Below, piece after piece: positions 57,925-64,000 of a DNA stretch of 64,000 bases. The position numbers and the translations under genes are program-made. The stretch's first letter is position 1, and every line of letters begins with the position of its first letter. Where the stretch lies: assembly GCF_001469025.1 (NCBI RefSeq), contig NZ_LNIZ01000006.1, forward strand, positions 62,001 to 126,000. The letters run 5' to 3'. Source of the DNA: Trueperella bernardiae (GTDB taxonomy: Bacteria > Actinomycetota > Actinomycetes > Actinomycetales > Actinomycetaceae). The notes beneath the pieces are model-generated. The model was not told the DNA's origin. It worked only from the letters and a program-made list of their open reading frames with translations, and ran no database searches.

Positions 57925-58349
57925 CGTCCCGCAAACTCTGCCAGCCCCGCGAGCGCGCCGAAGACGGCAACCTCATCGTGCTCGGCCTGGGCGTGTGGGT
58001 GGTTGTCATCTCGCTCATCCTCATCCTGGCCTCGGTCATCCACGTCTACGGTGTGCGCCGCGACATGCTCAATGCCGCCGACTCCCTCGCCCTCGAGCTC
58101 GCCCAGGACATCTCGGATGCCACCTACTATTCGGGCCCCGCCCTCAGCCTCACGCCCGCCCCGCCGGCGTCCGGCGCGCTGACCGTGGACGGGCGCGAGG
58201 TGAGATTTCGAACGCGGGTGGCGGACGACGCCGTCGTTGTGGAGCTGACCGGGCGGGCGCGGATCCCGTTCATGCCGCAGTTTGCGAGCGCCGTGGACGA
58301 AGTCGAACTCACGGTCACCTCCACGGCTCGGCTGCGGCAAATGCCGTAG
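57921..58349 (+). CDS. TadE/TadG-like protein (Rv3654c type)
   Basis: 142 residues. Positively charged start, [42 protein letters not shown] with one membrane helix followed by the 'R..L...AD.aAL' segment of the TadG/Rv3654c group, then a compact beta-rich extracytoplasmic domain. Last gene of the tad set. Its stop codon (58347-58349) forms part of the TAGACT -10 of prfB, so the two transcription units abut directly. Confidence 0.82.
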   Translation: MTSRKLCQPRERAEDGNLIVLGLGVWVVVISLILILASVIHVYGVRRDMLNAADSLALELAQDISDATYYSGPALSLTPAPPASGALTVDGREVRFRTRVADDAVVVELTGRARIPFMPQFASAVDEVELTVTSTARLRQMP

Positions 58350-58352
58350 ACT
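58347..58352 (+). promoter_or_regulatory. -10 element of the prfB transcript
   Basis: TAGACT overlaps the stop codon of the preceding gene; seven bases later comes GTG 58360. No Shine-Dalgarno. Confidence 0.5.
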
Positions 58353-58359
58353 TGGCGCC

Positions 58360-59484
58360 GTGGCCATTGATTATCAGCAAGAACTCGACAGACTGCGCCG
58401 GACTTTTGACCAGATTGAGGCGGTCAGCGACGTGCCCGCGCTCAAGAACACGATCGCGGAGCTGACGGAGAAGTCCACGGCGCCCGACCTGTGGGACGAT
58501 CCCGACGCCGCGCAGGCTGTTACTTCCAAACTCTCGCACGCCCAGTCGCGCCTGGAGCGCGTGGAGAAGATGGGGGAGCGGGTCGTGGACGCGGAGACCC
58601 TGTACGAGATGGCGGTGGAGGAATCCGAGTCGGACCTCGAATCGGGCAAGGAGCTCTACGCTGAGCTTGAGGCCGAGATCGCGAAGATCTCCAAGGACCT
58701 GTCGGACATGGAGATCAAGACGTTGCTGAGCGGGGAGTATGACGATCGCGACGCGGTCATCACCATCCGCTCCGGTGCGGGCGGCGTGGACGCGGCGGAC
58801 TTCGCCCAGATGCTGCAGCGCATGTACCTGCGCTGGGCCGAGCGTCACGGCTACAAGTCGAAGGTGATGGACACCTCGTATGCCGAAGAGGCGGGGATCA
58901 AGTCCACCACGTTCGAGGTCAACGCCCCCTACGCCTACGGCACGCTGTCGGTGGAGGCGGGAACGCACCGGCTGGTGCGCATTTCGCCGTTCGACAACCA
59001 GGGCAGGCGCCAGACCTCGTTCGCGGCGGTGGAGGTCATCCCGCTCATCGAGACCACCGATTCGATCGAGATCCCGGAATCGGAGCTCAGGGTGGACGTG
59101 TTCCGCTCCTCGGGCCCGGGCGGGCAGTCCGTGAACACCACGGATTCAGCCGTGCGCATGACCCACATTCCCACCGGTATCACGGTCTCGATGCAGGACG
59201 AAAAGTCGCAGATCCAAAACCGCGCCGCGGCCTTGCGCGTGCTCCAGTCCAAGCTGCTACAAAGGCGCCACGAGGAGGAGCAAGCGAAGAAGAAGGAGCT
59301 GGCGGGCGACGTCAAGGCCTCCTGGGGTGACCAAATGCGCTCCTACGTGCTGCACCCGTACCAGATGGTCAAAGACCTGCGCACGGGCCACGAGGTGGGC
59401 AACACAGACGCGGTGTTCGACGGCGACCTCGACGGCTTTATCGACGCCGGGATCCGCTGGCGCCAGGCGGGGGAGGCGGAGTAA
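58360..59484 (+). CDS. prfB: Peptide chain release factor 2
   Basis: 374 residues, normal RF2 length. Recognises UGA and UAA. N-terminal coiled-coil domain 1, PCRF domain with [19 protein letters not shown], and the catalytic GGQ in [35 protein letters not shown] follows. The gene is a single open frame from GTG 58360: there is no in-frame stop and no programmed +1 frameshift as in E. coli, usual for actinobacteria. First gene of the conserved prfB-ftsE-ftsX-smpB block. Confidence 0.96.
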   Translation: MAIDYQQELDRLRRTFDQIEAVSDVPALKNTIAELTEKSTAPDLWDDPDAAQAVTSKLSHAQSRLERVEKMGERVVDAETLYEMAVEESESDLESGKELYAELEAEIAKISKDLSDMEIKTLLSGEYDDRDAVITIRSGAGGVDAADFAQMLQRMYLRWAERHGYKSKVMDTSYAEEAGIKSTTFEVNAPYAYGTLSVEAGTHRLVRISPFDNQGRRQTSFAAVEVIPLIETTDSIEIPESELRVDVFRSSGPGGQSVNTTDSAVRMTHIPTGITVSMQDEKSQIQNRAAALRVLQSKLLQRRHEEEQAKKKELAGDVKASWGDQMRSYVLHPYQMVKDLRTGHEVGNTDAVFDGDLDGFIDAGIRWRQAGEAE

Positions 59485-59547
59485 TCCTCGCCACGTCGGC
59501 GCGCCTTCCCGGGTCGCAAAAGCCCGGCTCCTAAGCTAGTGACGACC

Positions 59548-59577
59548 ATGACTGCAAGGATTTGGCGCCATTTATGA
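59548..59577 (+). CDS. Possible 9-codon leader ORF overlapping ftsE
   Basis: ATG 59548 opens a 9-residue frame (MTARIWRHL) whose TGA overlaps the ftsE start as ATGA. ftsE has no well-placed Shine-Dalgarno of its own (AAGGA is 13 bases away), so reinitiation after this short ORF is a possible start mechanism. A TAAGCT (59532-59537) upstream could be the -10. Speculative. Confidence 0.3.
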   Translation: MTARIWRHL

Positions 59578-60266
59578 TCACATTTGAAAACGTCACGAAG
59601 GTTTATCAGCGAGGCGCGGCTCCCGCGCTCGACTCCGTTAGCCTCAACATCGACCGCGGCGAGTTCGTCTTCCTGGTCGGTGCCTCGGGCTCGGGAAAGT
59701 CGACGATGCTGGCTCTTATCCTGGCCGAGGAGCGCCCCACGGAGGGCAAAGTTCACGTGCTCGGCAAGGACCTGTCGGGAGTGTCCTCACGGCGGGTGCC
59801 GTTCCTGCGCCGCCAGATCGGCACGGTCTTCCAGGACTTTCGCCTGCTAAAGGATAAGAACGTGTTCGACAACGTGGCGCTCGCGATGCAGGTGATCGGC
59901 AAACCGCGCCACGCCATCCTTAAGGAGGTCCCGCAGGTTTTGGAGCTGGTGGGCCTGGATGGCAAGGAGAAGCGGCGCATGCACGAGTTGTCGGGTGGAG
60001 AGAAGCAGCGCGTGGCGATTGCGCGCGCGATGGTCAACCGCCCCGAGCTCCTGCTGGCCGACGAGCCGACCGGCAACCTTGACCACAAGACGGCGCTGGG
60101 CATCATGCGCCTCCTTGACCGCATTAACCGCCAGGGCACCACGGTGGTCATGGCCACCCACGATCAGGCGATCGTTAACCAGTTGCGCAAGCGCGTGATC
60201 GAGTTGGTTGACGGCGAGGTTGTGCGCGATCAGGATCGCGGCGTTTACGGGGGGAGCCAGGCATGA
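59574..60266 (+). CDS. ftsE: Cell-division ATP-binding protein FtsE
   Basis: 230 residues, standard length. ABC ATPase: [14 protein letters not shown], Walker [16 protein letters not shown]-loop [22 protein letters not shown], signature [16 protein letters not shown], Walker [13 protein letters not shown] and the His switch ATHDQ. With FtsX it converts ATP hydrolysis into activation of a periplasmic/cell-wall hydrolase at the septum. ATG 59574 is chosen by homology; TTG 59562 in frame is less likely. ATGA overlap with ftsX. Confidence 0.95.
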   Translation: MITFENVTKVYQRGAAPALDSVSLNIDRGEFVFLVGASGSGKSTMLALILAEERPTEGKVHVLGKDLSGVSSRRVPFLRRQIGTVFQDFRLLKDKNVFDNVALAMQVIGKPRHAILKEVPQVLELVGLDGKEKRRMHELSGGEKQRVAIARAMVNRPELLLADEPTGNLDHKTALGIMRLLDRINRQGTTVVMATHDQAIVNQLRKRVIELVDGEVVRDQDRGVYGGSQA

Positions 60267-61171
60267 GGCTACGGTTTATCTTTTCTCAGGTTTTCAAGGG
60301 GCTGCGCGCGAACTTCGCCCTGTCGGCGTCGGTGACGCTTGTGACCTTCGTGTCCCTCCTCTTCGTCGGCTCGGCCGTGCTGCTGCAGGATCAGATCGAG
60401 TCCGCGAAGACCGCCTGGTATGACCGGGTGGAGGTCTCGGCCTTCCTGTGTGCTCCGGACCAGAACACGGCCCAGTGCGCGGGCGGCGAGGTCACGCAGG
60501 ACCAGATCGACGCGATTAACGATTTCCTTCATTCGCCCGAGATGGCCGACTACGTGGACGAGGTCTACTTCGAGACGAAGGAAGAGGCCTACAAGAACTT
60601 CCGCGAGTACCTCAAGGACAGTGTGTGGGTGGACACGGTTGACCCCGAGCAGATGCAGGCGTCCTTCCGTGTCAAGCTCGTCGATCCGCAGGAGTACGAC
60701 GTCGTCCGCGAGTCTCTCGAGGGGCGCCCCGGTGTCGACGCCGTCATCGACCAGCGCGAGCAGCTCGAGCCGCTGTTCAAGATGCTCAACCGTTTCACAC
60801 TCATTGCCGGTTCGCTAGCGGGCGTCATGATCGTCACCGCGTTGCTTCTCATCCCGTCCACTATCCGCCTGTCGGCCATGTTCCGCCGCAACGAAACCGA
60901 GATTATGCGATTCGTTGGCGCCTCGAACAGTTTCATCCAGGCGCCCTTCGTGCTCGAGGGCATGCTGGCCTCGCTCGTGGGCTCGCTTGCCGCGGTGGCG
61001 GCGCTGTGGGCGGCAGTGGAGTACTTCATTCAGGATTGGTTCGCCGGCTCGTGGCTACGGATCATCACGGGCCACGATGTGCTACTCATCGCCCCGTGGC
61101 TCATCCTCGGCGCGATCGTGGTCTCCGGTTTCGCCTCGTTCTTGGCTCTGCGCCGCTACACTCGGGTCTAG
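60263..61171 (+). CDS. ftsX: Cell-division permease-like protein FtsX
   Basis: 302 residues. One membrane helix near residues 20-45 ([16 protein letters not shown]), a large outer loop (46-170) and three helices at the end ([63 protein letters not shown]). The outer loop has two cysteines ten residues apart in [15 protein letters not shown], likely a disulphide loop, near where hydrolase partners bind in other species. Overlaps ftsE by 4 bp; the M23 peptidase gene follows after 9 bp and is the obvious partner. Confidence 0.94.
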   Translation: MRLRFIFSQVFKGLRANFALSASVTLVTFVSLLFVGSAVLLQDQIESAKTAWYDRVEVSAFLCAPDQNTAQCAGGEVTQDQIDAINDFLHSPEMADYVDEVYFETKEEAYKNFREYLKDSVWVDTVDPEQMQASFRVKLVDPQEYDVVRESLEGRPGVDAVIDQREQLEPLFKMLNRFTLIAGSLAGVMIVTALLLIPSTIRLSAMFRRNETEIMRFVGASNSFIQAPFVLEGMLASLVGSLAAVAALWAAVEYFIQDWFAGSWLRIITGHDVLLIAPWLILGAIVVSGFASFLALRRYTRV

Positions 61172-61180
61172 GGAGGAAAC

Positions 61181-62527
61181 ATGCGTAAACTCGCCTCAGC
61201 TGTGGCCGCCGCCGCGCTGACCGCGTCAGCCCTGCTGGTCGTGCCCGCGTTCGGCGACGAGCGCAGCGACCTGGTGGACCAGCAGCAGGAGCAGAAGGCC
61301 GAAAAGGAGCGCCTGCAGTCCGAGCTGGAGGGCATCGACGTCAACCTTCAGGAGGCCTACCTCAAGCTGGAGGAGACCCGCGGGAAGATCCCGGCCGCGG
61401 AGGAGGCCGTGCAAACCGCCGAGGCCGAGCTCGCCGCCGCCGTGCGCGAGCTGGAAGCGAACTCCGCGCTACTGGATGCCGCCCAGGGGGAGCTTGCGCA
61501 GATCAAGGACCAGATCAAGGAAAACGAGGCGAACGCGGAGGCCACGCGCAAGTCGCTGGGGGAGCTGGCCCGCGCTACCTATCGTGGCGACACGATGCCC
61601 TCCACGATGGAGATGCTCGTCGGCTCTGCCACCGCCGAGGATTTCGCCAATGCGTACCGCGCGCAGTCAGCCGTGAGCCGCTCCCAGACGGCGTCGCTCG
61701 CGCAGTTCCAGCAGAAGGCCGCGCAGGAAAAGAATCGTGAGTCCCGCCAGAACGCGGTGGAGGACCAGATCGAGGAGCTGAAGGCCAAGTCCGAGGAGCT
61801 GGTTGATACGCAGACCTCGAAGAAGGTCGAAGCTGATGCGCGCAAAGCCGAGCTCGTGGACCTGGAGTCGAGCCTGGTGGCTCAGTCGGCTGACTATGAG
61901 GAGAAGAAGTCCAACTACCAGGCCTCGCTCGCCACGCTCGAGACCCAGAGCGAGCAGACCGCCCAGCGCATCGCGCAGATCGACGCGGAGAATAAGCGTA
62001 AGCTTGAAGAAGAGCGCGCCAAGGCGCAGGCCCAGGCTCAGGGGAACGGCTCCTCGCAGCAGGCGCCGTCCGCCCCGAATAACTCCGGACAGGCTTCGGG
62101 TAGCTGGATCAAGCCACCGGTTCCCGCCCCCGTCTACGTCACCTCGCCGTTCGGCATGCGCGTCTACCCGTTCGGTGGCACGTGGATGCACAACGGCGTG
62201 GACCTGCGTTCCCGGTGTGGCGAGGCACAGACCGCGCCCGCCGACGGCGTCGTCTCGGCTGTCATCCCGGCCGCCGGTAACGGCACGCACGGCAACCAGA
62301 TCTACATCAACCACGGCGTGGTGGGAGGCAACTCCTACGTGACGGTCACCAACCACCTCTCGGCGTTCAACGTCCGGGTGGGGCAGAGCGTGAACCAGGG
62401 CGACGTGATCGGGTGGACGGGTCAGACCGGCCTGGTCACCGCGTGCCACGTTCACTTCGAGGTGTGGAAGAACGGTACGGTTGTTGACCCGATGAACTTC
62501 GCATCCTTTACCCGCCGCTGGGCCTAA
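61181..62527 (+). CDS. Secreted coiled-coil M23 (LytM) peptidoglycan endopeptidase
   Basis: 448 residues. Sec signal (MRKLASAVAAAALTASALLVVPAFG, cleavage near 25), a long coiled coil (30-285) rich in Glu, Ala, Gln and Lys, a Ser/Pro linker, and a C-terminal M23 domain. Zinc and catalytic residues are complete: His337 and Asp341 (HNGVD) and His423-x-His425 (CHVHF). The EnvC-like layout and its place right behind ftsX argue that FtsEX controls its activity during septum cleavage. GGGAGGAAAC precedes ATG 61181. Unlike E. coli EnvC, the metal ligands are intact, so it is probably itself an enzyme. Confidence 0.92.
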   Translation: MRKLASAVAAAALTASALLVVPAFGDERSDLVDQQQEQKAEKERLQSELEGIDVNLQEAYLKLEETRGKIPAAEEAVQTAEAELAAAVRELEANSALLDAAQGELAQIKDQIKENEANAEATRKSLGELARATYRGDTMPSTMEMLVGSATAEDFANAYRAQSAVSRSQTASLAQFQQKAAQEKNRESRQNAVEDQIEELKAKSEELVDTQTSKKVEADARKAELVDLESSLVAQSADYEEKKSNYQASLATLETQSEQTAQRIAQIDAENKRKLEEERAKAQAQAQGNGSSQQAPSAPNNSGQASGSWIKPPVPAPVYVTSPFGMRVYPFGGTWMHNGVDLRSRCGEAQTAPADGVVSAVIPAAGNGTHGNQIYINHGVVGGNSYVTVTNHLSAFNVRVGQSVNQGDVIGWTGQTGLVTACHVHFEVWKNGTVVDPMNFASFTRRWA

Positions 62528-62588
62528 TCTTGCGAACGCCCGTTTCTCGGCGTTAAGCTATATGGTCACGTCAAGGGAGGGATGAGCG

Positions 62589-63122
62589 ATGCCAAAGGCC
62601 TGGAAGAAGGACAGCGGCAAGCTGACCCCTGCCCAAAAGGCGAAGGAGGCCGCGGACGCGAAGCAGGTGGTGGCGCGCAACAAGAAGGCCCACCACGACT
62701 ATTTCATTGACAAAACCTACGAAGCCGGGCTTGTGCTCGCGGGCACGGAGGTCAAGGCGTTGCGCGCCGGGCGAGCCTCCCTCATGGAAGCGTGGATCGA
62801 CTTCGATCGGCGCGGCGAGGCCTGGCTGGTCGGGGCAAATATCCCCGCGTGGTCGACGGGCGGTTGGACCAACCATGCGCCCACCCAGAAGCGCAAGCTC
62901 CTCCTGCACAAGGACGAGCTGCGTGCGCTCGCCGTTAAGGTCAAGGAAAAGGGCACCACGGTGGTGCCGCTCGAGCTGTACTTCATCCGTGGCCGCGCGA
63001 AGGTGGAGATCGGCCTCGCCCGCGGTAAGCAGGAGTGGGACAAGCGTGAGACGCTGCGCCGCAAGCAAGATCAGCGTGAGGCCGAGCGGGCCGTGTCGGA
63101 GGCGCGCAAGCGGGCGCGTTAG
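62589..63122 (+). CDS. smpB: SsrA (tmRNA)-binding protein SmpB
   Basis: 177 residues with a Lys-rich N-terminal extension of about 25 residues before the SmpB core: NKKAHHDYFIDKTYEAGLVL, GTEVKALRAGRASLMEAW, YFIRGRAKVEIGLARGK and WDKRETLRRK. Binds tmRNA and brings it to stalled ribosomes. AGGGAGGG lies eight bases before ATG 62589, and TAAGCT/TATATG upstream resembles a -10. The tmRNA gene often lies next to smpB but is not in the 160 bp downstream. Confidence 0.95.
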   Translation: MPKAWKKDSGKLTPAQKAKEAADAKQVVARNKKAHHDYFIDKTYEAGLVLAGTEVKALRAGRASLMEAWIDFDRRGEAWLVGANIPAWSTGGWTNHAPTQKRKLLLHKDELRALAVKVKEKGTTVVPLELYFIRGRAKVEIGLARGKQEWDKRETLRRKQDQREAERAVSEARKRAR

Positions 63123-63135
63123 GCGTGAGCCCGGG

Positions 63136-63197
63136 AACGGCGTCGTGAGTGCCCGAGGAACTGGCGCTGATGGCGCACGCCCGCGAACGACGTCGTT
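63136..63197. repeat. Two related palindromic words after smpB
   Basis: AACGGCGTCGTG (63136-63147) and the perfect 12-bp palindrome AACGACGTCGTT (63186-63197) lie exactly 50 bp apart in the 161-bp gap before the HAD gene. Possible operator pair; no known factor assigned. Confidence 0.35.
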
Positions 63198-63283
63198 GGG
63201 TCACCTTTCGGCAAGGCGTGGCACAAACGTGCAGGTTGGCTTTGCGGTAGTCGGCGGCCGGTGATCCATGATTGTCTTAGGGC

Positions 63284-64000
63284 ATGAGTGCATGGCTGAT
63301 TGATATGGACGGCGTCCTTGTTCATGAGGGGATCGCGCTGGACGGCGCGAAAGAGTTCCTGAACCGGCTCGAGGAGCGGGACATCCCGCACCTGATCTTG
63401 ACGAACAATTCGATTTTCACCCCGCGTGACCTGTCGGCGCGGTTGGCGACGTCGGGCCTGCAGGTGCCCCCGGAACGGATCTGGACCTCGGCCCTGGCCA
63501 CCGCGAAGTTCCTGGCGAATCAGACCGATAATCGGCGCGCGTTCGTGGTGGGCGAGGCGGGGCTGACCACGGCGCTGTACGAAGAGGGCTTCGTCATGAC
63601 GTCGGTGGACCCGGAGTTCGTAGTGCTGGGGGAGACCCGCACGTACTCGTTCGAGATGATCACCACCGCGATCCGGCTCATCCAAAGGGGCGTGCGCTTC
63701 ATCGCCACGAACCCCGACCCCACGGGCCCCTCCGCCGACGGCGACCTGCCCGCCACCGGCGCCGTTGCCGCGATGATCGAGAAGGCAACCGGGCGCAGCG
63801 CGTTCTTCGTGGGCAAACCGAACCCGATCATGCTGCGCAACGGCCTGAACAAGATCGGGGCGCACTCAGAGGAGACGTCGATCGTGGGCGACCGGATGGA
63901 CACCGACATTCAGGCGGGCGTGGAGACGGGGCTGTGCACGCACCTTGTGCTCACCGGCTCCACCAAGCGGGAGGACATCATCAAGTTCCCCTATCGTCCC
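63284..64000 (+). CDS. HAD-IIA family phosphatase (NagD-like), cut by the window end
   Basis: 239 codons are visible and the frame is open at the right edge. [19 protein letters not shown] carries the HAD nucleophile motif DxDG, LILTNNS is motif II, the C2 cap follows ([29 protein letters not shown]), and FVGKPNPIM plus [19 protein letters not shown] give motifs III and IV. HAD-IIA enzymes dephosphorylate sugar, nucleotide or pyridoxal phosphates; the substrate cannot be told. No Shine-Dalgarno before ATG 63284; TTGTCT six bases upstream is only a weak -10. Confidence 0.88.
   Translation, partial: MSAWLIDMDGVLVHEGIALDGAKEFLNRLEERDIPHLILTNNSIFTPRDLSARLATSGLQVPPERIWTSALATAKFLANQTDNRRAFVVGEAGLTTALYEEGFVMTSVDPEFVVLGETRTYSFEMITTAIRLIQRGVRFIATNPDPTGPSADGDLPATGAVAAMIEKATGRSAFFVGKPNPIMLRNGLNKIGAHSEETSIVGDRMDTDIQAGVETGLCTHLVLTGSTKREDIIKFPYRP

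Noticed and set aside
58360-58450. Possible programmed +1 frameshift in prfB (ACTTTTGACC near codon 20)
   Set aside because: The sequence resembles part of the E. coli shift site, but the gene reads through in one frame with normal RF2 sequence and no in-frame stop.
59497-59530. Terminator between prfB and ftsE
   Set aside because: Only a 5-bp CCGGG/CCCGG pairing with no T tract; too weak to call.
63272-63277. Leaderless -10 for the HAD gene (TTGTCT)
   Set aside because: Second position is T instead of A, so the match is too weak.
63123-63283. tmRNA gene after smpB
   Set aside because: The gap is only 161 bp, too short for ssrA, and no tRNA-like end or tag-coding sequence was seen.
1-64000. 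Prophage, insertion sequences, CRISPR or an anti-phage system
   Set aside because: No transposase, integrase, repeat-spacer array, toxin-antitoxin or restriction gene was recognised; nearly every base is explained by core genes.

Overview
The window is a gene-dense, GC-rich chromosomal segment of an actinobacterium. A single-chain type I fatty acid synthase, DUF3117 and DUF3107 proteins, an AdnAB-type helicase-nuclease, a Flp/Tad pilus cluster and the prfB-ftsE-ftsX-smpB block are all actinobacterial hallmarks. The gene set and order suggest the Actinomycetaceae or a close relative; this is an inference, because no rRNA or other typing marker is present. No tRNA, rRNA, tmRNA, CRISPR array, insertion sequence or prophage was recognised. 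The sequence looks like core chromosome and not a mobile island.

Layout. 1-3.9 kb: a partial TetR regulator diverges from a complete fixABCX operon (a flavin-based electron-transfer complex), closed by a very long terminator hairpin. 4.2-18.5 kb: a fatty-acid island of biotin ligase, biotin carboxylase/BCCP, carboxyltransferase, the roughly 3,000-residue FAS-I, its phosphopantetheinyl transferase AcpS and the biotin importer BioY. 18.5-21.8 kb: a one-carbon block, purU followed by glyA-folD, with a clear ZTP (pfl) riboswitch before glyA. 21.9-25.1 kb: xth, a YihY-type membrane protein and manC.

25.2-36.3 kb: a nucleoside uptake and salvage region. A BMP-type lipoprotein, two-domain ATPase and two permeases import nucleosides. 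Cytidine deaminase, thymidine phosphorylase and deoxyribose-phosphate aldolase degrade them, and an opposing purine nucleoside phosphorylase/phosphohexomutase pair probably supplies purine cleavage and the missing phosphopentomutase step. Between deoA and deoC lies an unrecognised protein with a papain/C39-like Q-C-H-D pattern.

36.4-46.3 kb: conserved actinobacterial housekeeping genes (LOG family, DUF3117, O-methyltransferase, Mrp, DUF1003, MgtE_N/CBS protein, aminopeptidase P, PHP phosphoesterase, MarC, DEAD-box helicase, DUF3107). 46.4-53.9 kb: adnA-adnB and a convergent kinase-like gene that seems to lack a metal-binding Asp. 54.1-58.3 kb: a compact tad locus with a leaderless start and a consensus DnaA box upstream. 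58.4-64 kb: prfB, ftsEX, a coiled-coil M23 peptidase, smpB and a truncated HAD phosphatase.

A recurring architectural theme is leaderless transcription. At least nine genes (birA, purU, punA, the LOG gene, the PHP gene, adnA, the kinase-like gene, tadA, prfB) have a TANNNT -10 hexamer six or seven bases before the start codon and no usable Shine-Dalgarno sequence. Genes inside operons instead have clear AGGAG-type sites or ATGA/GTGA overlaps.
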